A stretch of DNA of 64,000 bases from Mucilaginibacter saanensis (GCF_014200575.1 NZ_JACHBZ010000017.1:62001-126000), one strand, 5' to 3'; counted from the stretch's first letter, positions 1 through 9,315 are shown. Made by a program: numbers and translations. Notes: a model not told the origin generated them from the letters alone.

Positions 1-1302
1 GTGATGTACATTTTGGATGAGCCAAGCATCGGCCTGCACCAGCGCGATAATGAGCGTTTAATAAATGCACTTAAAAACCTCCGCGATCTCGGCAATACCG
101 TATTGGTGGTAGAGCACGATAAGGATATGATACTGGAAGCCGACCATGTAATTGATATGGGCCCGGCAGCGGGCGTACATGGCGGGCAAATTGTTGCGCA
201 GGGCACTCCAGCACAACTTATGGCTGAGCATACGCTTACTACGTCATACATTAACGGTGAGCGCTCCATAGCCATCCCCGAAAAAAGGAGAGAAGGTAAT
301 GGCAAAACACTAAGCCTTAAAAAAGCAAGCGGCCATAACCTTAAAAAGGTATCTGTCGATTTTCCTTTAGGCAAACTTATCGGCATTACCGGGGTATCAG
401 GCAGTGGTAAATCAAGCCTAATTACTGAAACGCTGTATCCTATATTAAACCATCATTTTTTCAGGGCTAAAAAGCACCCGCTGCCTTACGAAAAAATTGA
501 AGGACTTGAGAATATTGATAAAGTAATTGAAATTGACCAAACGCCAATTGGCCGCACACCACGTTCAAATCCGGCAACTTATACCGGTGTGTTCTCTGAT
601 ATTCGTAACCTGTATGTAGCCCTCCCCGAATCAAGGATCAGGGGATACAAACCTGGTCGTTTTTCATTCAATGTAAAGGGTGGTCGTTGCGAAACCTGCC
701 AGGGCGCCGGCATGAAAGTGATAGAAATGAACTTTTTGCCCGATGTACAAGTTCCCTGTGAAGAATGTGGCGGCCGCAGATATAACCGCGAAACCCTTGA
801 AGTACGCTACCGCGGCAAATCAATCAGTGATGTACTGGATATGAGTATTGAAGATGCTACGCCATTTTTTGAGCATATTCCATCTATACACCGAAAAGTA
901 AAAACATTATTTGATGTTGGTTTAGGATACATTACGCTGGGGCAATCGTCAACCACGCTTTCGGGCGGCGAGGCGCAGCGCGTAAAACTGGCTACCGAGC
1001 TATCCAAAAAAGACACCGGCAATACTTTTTACATTTTAGATGAGCCCACAACCGGCCTGCACTTTGAAGACATTAATGTACTCTTAGGTGTTTTATATCA
1101 ACTGGTTGACAAAGGAAATACCGTACTGGTTATTGAACATAACCTGGATGTGATAAAAGTGGTTGACCACGTGATTGACCTTGGCCCCGAAGGCGGCTCA
1201 GGCGGTGGCAAAATATTATACTCAGGTACTCCCGAAGGACTTTGCAAAGTAAAAGACAGTTTTACCGGCCAGTTTTTGAAAAAAGAAATGGGGATAAAAT
1301 AA
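1..1302 (+). CDS. uvrA: UvrABC excinuclease subunit A, C-terminal part (cut by window edge)
   Basis: ATPase subunit of the nucleotide excision repair damage-recognition complex. The 433 visible residues begin inside the Walker B of the first ABC module ([17 protein letters not shown]). They contain the second module: Walker [10 protein letters not shown] (about 131-139), the zinc module with Cys pairs CETC (230/233) and CEEC (253/256), the signature LSGGEAQR (about 320-327) and Walker [12 protein letters not shown] (344-354). The first codon is a GTG by chance, because the real start lies before base 1. Full UvrA is about 940 residues, so a bit over half is missing here. The visible frame is intact. 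A 34-bp palindrome with a T-rich tail follows the stop and may end the transcript. Confidence 0.96.
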   Translation: MMYILDEPSIGLHQRDNERLINALKNLRDLGNTVLVVEHDKDMILEADHVIDMGPAAGVHGGQIVAQGTPAQLMAEHTLTTSYINGERSIAIPEKRREGNGKTLSLKKASGHNLKKVSVDFPLGKLIGITGVSGSGKSSLITETLYPILNHHFFRAKKHPLPYEKIEGLENIDKVIEIDQTPIGRTPRSNPATYTGVFSDIRNLYVALPESRIRGYKPGRFSFNVKGGRCETCQGAGMKVIEMNFLPDVQVPCEECGGRRYNRETLEVRYRGKSISDVLDMSIEDATPFFEHIPSIHRKVKTLFDVGLGYITLGQSSTTLSGGEAQRVKLATELSKKDTGNTFYILDEPTTGLHFEDINVLLGVLYQLVDKGNTVLVIEHNLDVIKVVDHVIDLGPEGGSGGGKILYSGTPEGLCKVKDSFTGQFLKKEMGIK

Positions 1303-1323
1303 GTTTTTTATTTGATGCTTTTT

Positions 1324-1357
1324 AAACGGCATGTACAATATATTGTACATGCCGTTT
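1324..1357. promoter_or_regulatory. Perfect 34-bp palindrome: YefM-YoeB operator, possibly also uvrA terminator
   Basis: The 17-base arms 1324-1340 and 1341-1357 are exact reverse complements with no loop. Each arm contains the hexamer TGTACA (1332-1337 and 1344-1349), with centres 12 bp apart. TGTACA cores at this spacing are the known recognition pattern of the E. coli YefM-YoeB operator. The site sits 42 bp before yefM. The right arm runs into TTTTGTTTTTA, so the same element could fold as the terminator of uvrA. Confidence 0.75.
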
Positions 1358-1373
1358 TGTTTTTATACCTTTA
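1342..1373 (+). promoter_or_regulatory. Candidate Bacteroidota promoter of yefM-yoeB
   Basis: ATTG (1342-1345), a 20-base spacer, then TACCTTTA (1366-1373) resembles the Bacteroidota -33 TTTG / -7 TAnnTTTG pattern with one mismatch in each box. The -33 box falls inside the second TGTACA arm, so repressor binding would block it. A short inverted repeat, TTAATCAA/TTGATTAA (1371-1390), follows. Inference from pattern only. Confidence 0.4.
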
Positions 1374-1398
1374 ATCAATATTTTGATTAAAAAGATAA

Positions 1399-1650
1399 AT
1401 GGAAATTACCACATATACCGCCTTCAGGCAGCAATTAAAGTCCTTTCTGGATAAGGTGCGCAATGATCATAAGCCATTATTAGTAACCAGTACCACTGGC
1501 GATGATGTGGTTGTAATTTCAAAAGCCGATTACGAGAGTATGGAGGAAACTTTTTACCTGCTCAAAAGCCCCAATAATGCTGCACACCTTTTAAAAGGTA
1601 TTGAAGAATATGAAAAAGGCTTAGGTCAGGAAAAAAAGCTTATTGATTAG
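1399..1650 (+). CDS. yefM: YefM-type antitoxin (Phd/YefM family)
   Basis: An 83-residue labile antitoxin that should neutralise the downstream ribonuclease and repress its own operon. The N-terminal part (MEITTYTAFRQQLKSFLDKV) fits the Phd/YefM DNA-binding fold, followed by the typical stretch VTSTTGDDVVVISKADYESM (about 29-48) and a charged C-terminal tail that would wrap the toxin. Length matches the E. coli protein. Its TAG stop overlaps the GTG start of the toxin by one base, implying translational coupling. The palindromic operator lies directly upstream. Confidence 0.92.
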   Translation: MEITTYTAFRQQLKSFLDKVRNDHKPLLVTSTTGDDVVVISKADYESMEETFYLLKSPNNAAHLLKGIEEYEKGLGQEKKLID

Positions 1651-1904
1651 TGAAGATTATTTTTTTGAGCCCTGCATGGGATGATTACCTATACTGGCAA
1701 ACCACAGATAAATCTGTTTTAAAAAAAATCAACGCCTTAATTAAAGAAATAGACCGCACTCCGTATGAGGGCAATGGTAAACCAGAACCTTTAAAACATA
1801 CTTTGGGTGGATGGTGGTCGCGCAGGATCAATCTTGAACAACGCCTGGTGTATAAAGTAGAGAACGAATCCGTTTTTATTCTTCAATGCCGGTATCATTA
1901 TTAA
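1650..1904 (+). CDS. yoeB: YoeB-type mRNA interferase toxin
   Basis: An 84-residue RelE-superfamily ribonuclease that cuts mRNA in the ribosomal A site. Length is identical to E. coli YoeB, and the catalytic residues align: Glu46 (GKPEPLKH), Arg65, His83 and Tyr84 (CRYHY end). One difference is Gln64 where E. coli has His (EQRLVY rather than EHRLVY). It starts with GTG at 1650, overlapping the antitoxin stop by one base, which should keep toxin synthesis below that of antitoxin. The frame is intact, so an active toxin is likely. Confidence 0.93.
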   Translation: MKIIFLSPAWDDYLYWQTTDKSVLKKINALIKEIDRTPYEGNGKPEPLKHTLGGWWSRRINLEQRLVYKVENESVFILQCRYHY

Positions 1905-2024
1905 ACTTCCTTTTCTATAGTTTCAAAAACTTCGTAAGGCTGCTTGTGTCAAAAAGCGATTCAGGCACAGCCGTTCTTTTTCTATTTCATTTTCTTAGCT
2001 TTACTTATTAACTATTACTGAAAA

Positions 2025-3806
2025 ATGAAAAAAACGTTCCTACTTCTATGTGCCGTAGCGGCACTGGCTGCCTGTAACCAGTCCAAAACCACCAATTCGG
2101 CCCAAACCGATAATAAAGAGCTGGCCAAGGTGTTTAACAATTACTTTGAAGAGTCATTAAAGCTATACCCGCTTAATGCCACTTTTATTGGCGATAACCG
2201 CTATAATGACCTATTGCCAAATGATGGCTCCGTCCAGTTTTTAACTAAGGCAAAAGCCTTTTACACCGATTACCTGGGCCAGGTTAAACACTTTAACCGC
2301 GCAGAACTAAACGAGGCCGACCAGTTATCGTATGACATTTTTACCTACGAAGCACAGTTGGCGCTTGATGGGTTTAAACATCATTTTGAATACATACCTT
2401 TTAACCAGTTTTTCGCCTTACCTATTACCATGGGGCAGTTAGGTTCAGGCTCAAGTGCACAACCTTTTAAAACTGTAAAAGATTATAACGACTGGTTAAA
2501 ACGCGCCTCGGCATTTTCTATCTGGGCCGACACCGCTATCAGTAATTTTAACAAGGGTATTAAAGCCGGTGTAGTTTTACCAAAGGCGTTGGTGATAAAA
2601 GCTATTCCAGAGTTAGAAGGTCTTGTCACTACCGATCCTGCAAAAAGCTTATTCTACGGACCGATCACCAACCTGCCAAAGGATTTTTCTGATGCCGATA
2701 AAAAACAGCTGACAGAAGCCTACAAAAAAGCAATAACTACTACTATAACGCCTACCTATAAAAAACTGGCCGGTTATTTAAAAACCGAGTACCTGCAACA
2801 TGCCCGTACCACATCAGGGTATTCTGCATTGCCTGATGGTGCCGCAAAATATGCTTACCTCGTAAAACAGCAAACCACGACCGATAAAACCCCTGAAGAA
2901 ATTTATCAGATCGGGTTAAAAGAAGTAAGCCGCATCCGTGGTATTATGGACAGCATTAAAACCAGCGTTGGCTTTAAAGGCGACCTGAAAGCATTTTTTG
3001 AATACATGAAAACCGATCCTAAATTCATGCCTTATAAAACCCCTAAACAAGTTTTGGATGCTTTTGAAGACATACACAAACGGATGGAGCCAAATCTGAA
3101 AAAAATGTTTAATCACGTGCCCAAAACTCCTTTCGAGATAAAACAGACAGAGGCTTTTCGTGCAGCATCTGCAAGTGCAGAATACAACCAGGGCTCGGCT
3201 GATGGCAGCAGACCGGGTATATTTTATGTACCTATCCTTGATGCCACCAAGTTTAACACCACATCGGGCATGGAGTCATTATTTTTACATGAAGCTATTC
3301 CGGGCCATCATTACCAGATCTCCTTAACGCAAGAAAACACTTCATTGCCAAAATTCCGCAGGTTTGACGGTAATGAGAACGCTTACGTAGAAGGCTGGGC
3401 CCTGTATTGCGAATCGTTGGGTAAGGAACTGGGGTTATATACCGATCCGTACCAATACATGGGCGCATTAGGCGATGAAATACACCGCGCCATACGCCTG
3501 GTGGTTGATGTAGCCATCCATACCAAAGGTATGACCCGTGAGCAGGCCATTAAATATATGATGGATAACGAAGCCATAAGCGAGCAAGGCGCAACTGCGG
3601 AAATTGAGCGCTACATGGCCATCCCGGGCCAGGCTTTAGGTTATAAAATGGGAGCCCTTAAAATACGCGAGCTCCGTAACAGATATGAAAAGCAACTGGG
3701 CAGTAAATTTGACTTGGCCGAGTTCCATAATCAGGTACTAAAAGATGGCTCCATGCCACTTGCTGTATTTGAAGCCAAAATGGATGCCTGGGCAGCAAAA
3801 CAATAA
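2025..3806 (+). CDS. DUF885 family lipoprotein (putative metallopeptidase)
   Basis: A 593-residue exported protein. The N-terminus has a lysine-rich start, a hydrophobic stretch and the lipobox LAAC at residue 17, so it should be a lipoprotein. The DUF885 hallmark HEAIPGHH lies at residues 422-429, with a downstream acidic motif in NENAYVEGWALYCESLG. Together these look like an HExxH-type zinc site, and the family is generally taken to be peptidases. Length is typical of the family. It stands alone, 120 bp after yoeB and before a palindromic repeat. The substrate cannot be told from sequence. Confidence 0.88.
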   Translation: MKKTFLLLCAVAALAACNQSKTTNSAQTDNKELAKVFNNYFEESLKLYPLNATFIGDNRYNDLLPNDGSVQFLTKAKAFYTDYLGQVKHFNRAELNEADQLSYDIFTYEAQLALDGFKHHFEYIPFNQFFALPITMGQLGSGSSAQPFKTVKDYNDWLKRASAFSIWADTAISNFNKGIKAGVVLPKALVIKAIPELEGLVTTDPAKSLFYGPITNLPKDFSDADKKQLTEAYKKAITTTITPTYKKLAGYLKTEYLQHARTTSGYSALPDGAAKYAYLVKQQTTTDKTPEEIYQIGLKEVSRIRGIMDSIKTSVGFKGDLKAFFEYMKTDPKFMPYKTPKQVLDAFEDIHKRMEPNLKKMFNHVPKTPFEIKQTEAFRAASASAEYNQGSADGSRPGIFYVPILDATKFNTTSGMESLFLHEAIPGHHYQISLTQENTSLPKFRRFDGNENAYVEGWALYCESLGKELGLYTDPYQYMGALGDEIHRAIRLVVDVAIHTKGMTREQAIKYMMDNEAISEQGATAEIERYMAIPGQALGYKMGALKIRELRNRYEKQLGSKFDLAEFHNQVLKDGSMPLAVFEAKMDAWAAKQ

Positions 3807-3841
3807 GTAAAAAAGGGACATTGCCAAGGATAAAAAAATAC

Positions 3842-3905
3842 TTTGTCATCCTGAGCATAGCGAAGAATCTAATTACCGAATAGATCCTTCGTTCAGGATG
3901 ACAAA
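3842..3905. repeat. REP-like palindromic intergenic repeat
   Basis: Imperfect inverted repeat. The left arm TTTGTCATCCTGAGCATAGC (from 3842) pairs with the right arm ending TTCGTTCAGGATGACAAA at 3905. The outer 13 bases match exactly. Sequences of the type TGTCATCCTGAGC...GAAGGATCT are widespread intergenic repeats in Bacteroidota genomes. Only one copy was noticed in this window. It could serve as a terminator or a RAYT-type mobile repeat. Confidence 0.65.
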
Positions 3906-4075
3906 TTGTTATTTATAAGAAGTGCTTTATATCTCCTTTGACGCATTATTTTAAGCTTTTTAGCATATCCGCTATCCTTTACCCTCCTAAGTTCATCCGT
4001 ACTTCATATTGCAACAATATTTTTGCATAAAAACAATTTGATTTTTATCAACTTTGTAATTAAAAAGTTTAAGGA

Positions 4076-4471
4076 GTGCAAAACAGCAATATCAATACAA
4101 TTAAAAAATTACAGGTGCTTTTAGTATCCGCCTGTTATATTTTTATTGCGGTATCGCACATGTTTTTTCTTCCGCGTTTAACGGAACTAAATAGCAAGGC
4201 TGCATTAAGCCACAACTCCATATTTAAGCGCAAACCTGAAACATCGGTTACCAGCGTTAACCATATTAACTTTTTTCAGCGTACCGATAAGTTTATCGTT
4301 AATGACAAGAAATCGGCAATTGACTTGATGAACATAGTTATCAGCAGTTTTATACTGCTGATGTTTGCAAGGCTTGTCTGGAGGTTAAATCCAAAACAGT
4401 TTTTCACGCTCCGTTGGTCAGCGGTTAACTACCAATACTCTTATTTGTCTTTCTGCACTTTTAAAATCTGA
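4076..4471 (+). CDS. Small membrane protein of unknown function
   Basis: A 131-residue frame beginning with GTG, with AAGGAG directly against the start codon, so the true start may differ. Two hydrophobic segments are visible: LQVLLVSACYIFIAVSHMFF (about 12-31) and LMNIVISSFILLMFARLVW (about 84-102). A polar loop separates them. No family was recognised. It lies on the same strand as the efflux operon, 180 bp upstream, and its stop is embedded in a set of nested inverted repeats. It may be an accessory or remnant gene; the evidence for coding is frame length and membrane-segment pattern only. Confidence 0.5.
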   Translation: MQNSNINTIKKLQVLLVSACYIFIAVSHMFFLPRLTELNSKAALSHNSIFKRKPETSVTSVNHINFFQRTDKFIVNDKKSAIDLMNIVISSFILLMFARLVWRLNPKQFFTLRWSAVNYQYSYLSFCTFKI

Positions 4472-4511
4472 TCTAAGCCTGTTCAGGCTTAAGCGCTATG
4501 CTTAAGAGATC
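4470..4511. repeat. Nested inverted repeats before the efflux operon
   Basis: An outer stem GATCT (4470-4474)/AGATC (4507-4511) encloses two perfect 7-bp hairpins: AAGCCTG/CAGGCTT (4475-4481, 4484-4490) and CTTAAGC/GCTTAAG (4488-4494, 4500-4506). It begins at the stop codon of the upstream small gene. It could be a terminator, an operator or a folded leader. No T-run follows, which argues against a simple terminator. Confidence 0.45.
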
Positions 4512-4651
4512 AATTCATTTTAAATAGTTTATCTATCATTTTACCGGTATCTGTCAGTTTGCTTACTGTAATTGAGCTGTTCTATTGTTTTGACAATGGC
4601 GGCAATCTGCAAGTTAGCTTTACCGGTATAAGCTCATTCCAGAAAACTTAT

Positions 4652-6043
4652 ATGCAAAGTTTAAAAAGACAACTATTCATGGCTATGGGCCTGCTCATTA
4701 CCCTGAATACTTATGCTCAACAAAATCCACCTCAGGTTAGCTTAAAAATGCTGCTTGGCCGTGTAAATCAAAATGCACCAACGCTGCTTACCGATTCTGC
4801 AGCAATTTCTATCACCAGAGCACAGGCAACAGAAACGCACAGTAACTGGTTGCCCAACCTACGCCTCAATTATCAGGCAGATGTGGGTTCCAATAATAAC
4901 GTAGCAGGGCCATACTTTGGCTTCGGTATTATCCCCTCTGATTCGCGCGGGGTACGTACCGAAAGTAACACCACCGCCGTATCAGCTAATGTGGGTGTGG
5001 CCGCGCTTGACTGGGAGATATATAATTTTGGCTCCTATGGCGCGCAAAACAAAGTAGCCAACTCTGATGTCCAGGTTCAGCAAAATCAGTTCGCCAGGTC
5101 AAAGTATGATTTGCAGGCCTACACCATCGGCAATTATCTGCAACTGCTACGCCTGCATGACCTGCTCACTATACAAGCCCGCAACATACAACGTAATGTT
5201 GAAATACGCCGTTCCATACAATCTTTGGCCAAAAGCGGGGTAAGGGCAGGGGTTGATACCAGTATTTCAGAGGCCGAACTATCCAAGGCCCGCCTCAATT
5301 ATATTGAGCTGGCTAACCAGGAAAAACAGGTGCAACTACAGCTGTCGGCAGTAAGCGGGTTACCTTACCAAATCATTGTGCCCGATACCACCGCCGAAAT
5401 GGATCTTATCAATCAAACACCGGCCCTGCAAACCTTAACACCTGATACCGTGAACCACCCCTTGCTTAACTACTATCGTTCGGTGTACCAGAACAGTCTG
5501 CAACGCGAGAACATGGTAAAAAAAAGCTATAACCCTAAGATACTCTTGGAGGCTGCCGCTTGGGGCCGGGGTTCCAGCGTGGATGCCAATGATAATTTCC
5601 ACAGCCTATCCACCGGTTGGGGGTTTGACAGGAATAACTACCTCGTGGGCATCGGCGTATCGTACAATCTGTTTGATTTGCGTCGCAGGCAACTGAAGCT
5701 TCGCACCCAAAAAGCAGCCAGCAGCTATAACGCCCAAAAGCTGTATGAACAAAAGAAACTATTATCCATAGGGGCCAGCCAGGCCGATGTAGAGCTGGAA
5801 ACAGCGCGGCAACGCTTGCAGGAAATACCTAATCAACTTAAGGCGGCCAATGATGGTTACCGGCAAAAGCTTTCCCTGTACAAAAACGGCTTAACCGATA
5901 TTATTGAGCTTGATGCCGCGCTCAATATCCTGTACCGTGCCGAAACAGATTATGCCCAGGCCAAATTTGCTTACTCGGGGGCACTGTTCCAGAAAGCCGT
6001 TACGGATAACCAGGTTAACACAGTTTTAAACCTTTTAAAATAA
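4652..6043 (+). CDS. TolC family outer-membrane efflux protein
   Basis: Outer-membrane channel of a tripartite efflux pump. The chosen start at 4652 gives a clean signal peptide (MQSLKRQLFMAMGLLITLNTY, cleaved near AQQN); the frame is open further upstream but that part is not signal-like. The mature protein of about 440 residues has two repeats of long, Gln/Ala-rich coiled helices typical of the OEP fold, for example the regions around YLQLLRLHDLL and AKFAYSGALFQKAV. It is first of three genes, 7 bp before the RND pump. Confidence 0.9.
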   Translation: MQSLKRQLFMAMGLLITLNTYAQQNPPQVSLKMLLGRVNQNAPTLLTDSAAISITRAQATETHSNWLPNLRLNYQADVGSNNNVAGPYFGFGIIPSDSRGVRTESNTTAVSANVGVAALDWEIYNFGSYGAQNKVANSDVQVQQNQFARSKYDLQAYTIGNYLQLLRLHDLLTIQARNIQRNVEIRRSIQSLAKSGVRAGVDTSISEAELSKARLNYIELANQEKQVQLQLSAVSGLPYQIIVPDTTAEMDLINQTPALQTLTPDTVNHPLLNYYRSVYQNSLQRENMVKKSYNPKILLEAAAWGRGSSVDANDNFHSLSTGWGFDRNNYLVGIGVSYNLFDLRRRQLKLRTQKAASSYNAQKLYEQKKLLSIGASQADVELETARQRLQEIPNQLKAANDGYRQKLSLYKNGLTDIIELDAALNILYRAETDYAQAKFAYSGALFQKAVTDNQVNTVLNLLK

Positions 6044-6050
6044 TTTAGCT

Positions 6051-9000
6051 ATGTCAATGGTCACCTCCGCGCTTAAAAGGCCCATCACTACTGTAGTGAT
6101 CACCATGAGCCTGCTGATATTTTCAGTGCTCAGCGCAGTAAAAATACCGATAGATATATTTCCGCAGCTAAACCTGCCCACTATATACGTTATCGAAGCC
6201 TATGGCGGCATGTCGCCGCAGCAAATGGAAGGCTTTTTCTCCACCAAATTTCAGGATCAGTTTCTGTATATCAATGGTATCAAAAGCATCACCAGTAAAA
6301 ACATACAGGGTTTAACCCTCATCAAACTATCGTTTTACGAAAGCACCAACATGGCCGAAGCTTCGGCACAGGTAGCACTACAGGTAAACAGGGCATCCAG
6401 CTTTTTCCCGCCGGGCGCGCTGCCTCCGCAGGTAGTTAGGTTTGATGCTTCGTCATTACCCGTTGGGCAGCTGGTATTCTCCAGCCCCACCCGCAGCTTA
6501 AAGGACATTTATGATATGGCGGCCACCAAAATACGCCCCATGTTTGCCACCGTTCCGGGCTTGTCGCCATCGCCGCCGTTTGGAGCCAATGCACGTTCCA
6601 TCACCGTGAACCTTGACCCCGACAAGCTGCGCAGCTATAACTTAACACCAGACGAGGTGGTGGATGCCTTGGCTAAGTTCAACGTAACATCACCGTCAGG
6701 AAACCTCCGGTTAGATAATACCATGTTCCTGACCACCATGAACACGCTCATTAAAAACCCGGATAATTTTGGCGATATCCCGGTAAAAACACAGAATGGT
6801 GTGCCCATTTTTGTAAAAGATGTGGCCCGCGTAGCTGATGCTGCCGACGTTACGGTAGACTATGCCCTCATCAACGGAAAACGGTCGGTATATATCCCGG
6901 TAGTAAAAACTGCCGATGCATCAACCTGGGCCGTGGTGCAAGATCTCAAAAGCAAACTGCCCGAAATGCAGAACCTGCTACCGGATGATGTAAAACTGAG
7001 CTATGAGTTTGACCAATCTGTGTTTGTGGTAAACGCAGTAAAAAGCTTAATGACCGAGGGTGGCCTGGGCGCCCTGCTCACCGGTTTAATGGTACTGCTA
7101 TTTCTGCGCGACTGGCGCAGTAGCCTTATCGTGGTAATCACCATTCCGGTATCTATATTAATCGGGGTTTTACTGTTGAGCCTTTTCGGGCAAACCATCA
7201 ACATCATGACACTAAGCGGACTGGCACTGGCGATAGGTATCCTCGTTGACCAGGCCACGGTGACCATTGAGAATATTCACCAGCATCTGGAAATGGGTAA
7301 ATCCAAACGCCTGGCCATTCATGATGCCTGCGAAGAGATCGCATTTCCGCTGTTACTGATATTATTATGTATCCTGGCCGTATTTGCACCATCTTTTATG
7401 ATGACGGGCGTACCCAAGGCCATGTTTTTGCCATTATCGCTATCCATCGGTTTAACCATGATCGTGTCATACATCCTGGCGCAAACTGTGGTACCTATCC
7501 TGAGTAATTGGCTTATCAAGGCCGAGCGCTACCAGCATTATCACCACGATGACATTCATGCTCATGCAGGTGAGGCACTTGATGATAACGAAGAAAAACA
7601 GGTTAAAAAACATTTGCATCAAGAGCAAAATCATCCCGAAAAAAATGATCTGTTTGAGCGCATAAAGCTTTGGCTTATCCGGGTGCTTAATAGCTGTATG
7701 CCCCGTAAAAAGGGGATTGTACTGGTATACCTGGTTACTGTGATAGCGCTGGCAGGTGCATGCTTTGTGTTTATAGGCAAGGATATGATGCCTAAAATTA
7801 ATAACGGCCAGTTCCAGATCAGGCTCAAAGAACCTGATGGCACCCGGCTTGAGCGTACGGAAGATGCCTTTAAGCAGGTACTGCAGATTATTAACCAAAC
7901 GGTGAATAACCATGTTGAAATTACATCCGGTTACGTTGGTTTAGTGCCTACCAGCTACGGTACCAGTAATCTCTACGTATTTAATACCGGTACGCAGGAA
8001 GCTGTATTACAGGTAAACCTTGACGAAAAATACAAGGTGAACATGGATGAGTTGAAGGATGCCTTGCGCAAAAATATCCATTACAAGCTACCTGAACTTC
8101 AGATTATCTTTGAGCCGATTGACATGACCGAGAAGATCATGAGCCAGGGAGCATCGTCGCCTATTGAGGTACAGGTAGCCGGTAAGGACATGGCACAAAT
8201 TGAAAGCTATGCCAATAAAGTGGTGGATAAACTCAGGGGCATTAGTTACCTGCGCGACGTGCAGATAGCACAGCCGCTGAAATTCCCGGTGATTAAAATT
8301 ACCCTTGACAGGTTGAAGGCCGCTCAGTTGGGCCTCAACATTAAGGATATTGCCCGTTCAGTTACAGCCAGTACCTCATCAAGCCGTTTTACCGACAAAA
8401 ACCTCTGGCTGGATGAAAAAGGTGCATACACCTACCAGGTGCAGGTGCAAATTCCGGAATATGTGATGAACACCATGGACCAGCTTAAAGAAATTCCGCT
8501 GGTTAAAGGGCAAAGCAGCCCGGTGTTGAGCGATATTGCCACTTTTAACACCGTATACGTGCCAGGCGAATATGACCGCGCAGGGCCGCGCAGGTTTTTA
8601 ACTGTTAGCGCCAATATTTATAAAAAGGATCTGGGTACGGCCACTACTGATGTTCAAAAGGCTATTAACTCGCTGGGTGCGCCGCCAAAAGGTTTAATAG
8701 CCTCATTAAATGGTATGTCAAACCTGCTTACCGAAACATTAACCAGCTTACAGAACGGTTTGGGACTGGCCATTTTGGTGATATTTTTATTACTGGCAGC
8801 CAATTACCAATCATTCAAGGTATCATTAACAGTACTATCAACCGTGCCCGCGGTAATATTAGGTTCGTTGCTGATGCTGCTGGCTACGGGCTCTACGTTA
8901 AACCTGCAGTCGTATATGGGTATGATCATGTCAACCGGGGTATCGGTGGCCAATGCCATCCTGATTGTTACCAATGCCGAAAAACTACGGATTGATTACC

Positions 9001-9311
9001 GCAATGCCACCAGGGCAGCCATTACCAGCGCATCTATCCGGTTGCGCCCTATCCTGATGACCAGTTTAGCCATGATAGCAGGTATGATCCCCATGGCCTC
9101 GGGCATGGGCGAAGCCGGCGAGCAATCTGCGCCACTCGGCCGCGCCGTTATAGGCGGACTGTTTGCATCAACCCTTGCAGCATTGTTTATTTTACCGCTG
9201 GTATTTGCATGGGTACAACAAAAAAGCACATTTAATTCGCCATCATTAATGCCCGAAGAAACGGCAGTGCAACCAGCAGAAATATTAGAGGAACAACCAT
9301 CAATTGTATAA
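6051..9311 (+). CDS. RND family efflux permease with a His-rich cytoplasmic loop
   Basis: Inner-membrane proton-driven pump, 1086 residues. It shows the two-repeat RND layout: a first TM at about 10-30, porter domain, TM2-6 around 335-488, cytoplasmic loop, a second porter domain and TM8-12 around 903-1060. The proton-relay region of TM4 reads GILVDQATVTIEN, so Asp400 is kept but the second Asp of AcrB-type pumps is Gln401. In TM10 the usual lysine position is Ala967 (GVSVANAILIV). Residues 496-528 hold eight histidines (QHYHHDDIHAHA ... HLHQEQNH). It overlaps the adaptor's region by no bases (4-bp gap to the ATG). The substrate is unknown; drugs or a metal are possible. Confidence 0.9.
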   Translation: MSMVTSALKRPITTVVITMSLLIFSVLSAVKIPIDIFPQLNLPTIYVIEAYGGMSPQQMEGFFSTKFQDQFLYINGIKSITSKNIQGLTLIKLSFYESTNMAEASAQVALQVNRASSFFPPGALPPQVVRFDASSLPVGQLVFSSPTRSLKDIYDMAATKIRPMFATVPGLSPSPPFGANARSITVNLDPDKLRSYNLTPDEVVDALAKFNVTSPSGNLRLDNTMFLTTMNTLIKNPDNFGDIPVKTQNGVPIFVKDVARVADAADVTVDYALINGKRSVYIPVVKTADASTWAVVQDLKSKLPEMQNLLPDDVKLSYEFDQSVFVVNAVKSLMTEGGLGALLTGLMVLLFLRDWRSSLIVVITIPVSILIGVLLLSLFGQTINIMTLSGLALAIGILVDQATVTIENIHQHLEMGKSKRLAIHDACEEIAFPLLLILLCILAVFAPSFMMTGVPKAMFLPLSLSIGLTMIVSYILAQTVVPILSNWLIKAERYQHYHHDDIHAHAGEALDDNEEKQVKKHLHQEQNHPEKNDLFERIKLWLIRVLNSCMPRKKGIVLVYLVTVIALAGACFVFIGKDMMPKINNGQFQIRLKEPDGTRLERTEDAFKQVLQIINQTVNNHVEITSGYVGLVPTSYGTSNLYVFNTGTQEAVLQVNLDEKYKVNMDELKDALRKNIHYKLPELQIIFEPIDMTEKIMSQGASSPIEVQVAGKDMAQIESYANKVVDKLRGISYLRDVQIAQPLKFPVIKITLDRLKAAQLGLNIKDIARSVTASTSSSRFTDKNLWLDEKGAYTYQVQVQIPEYVMNTMDQLKEIPLVKGQSSPVLSDIATFNTVYVPGEYDRAGPRRFLTVSANIYKKDLGTATTDVQKAINSLGAPPKGLIASLNGMSNLLTETLTSLQNGLGLAILVIFLLLAANYQSFKVSLTVLSTVPAVILGSLLMLLATGSTLNLQSYMGMIMSTGVSVANAILIVTNAEKLRIDYRNATRAAITSASIRLRPILMTSLAMIAGMIPMASGMGEAGEQSAPLGRAVIGGLFASTLAALFILPLVFAWVQQKSTFNSPSLMPEETAVQPAEILEEQPSIV

Positions 9312-9315
9312 GATC

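Noticed and set aside
7467..7913. 148-codon open frame on the minus strand inside the RND gene
   Set aside because: It lies wholly within a clear coding gene in another frame, and the peptide has no domain or signal.
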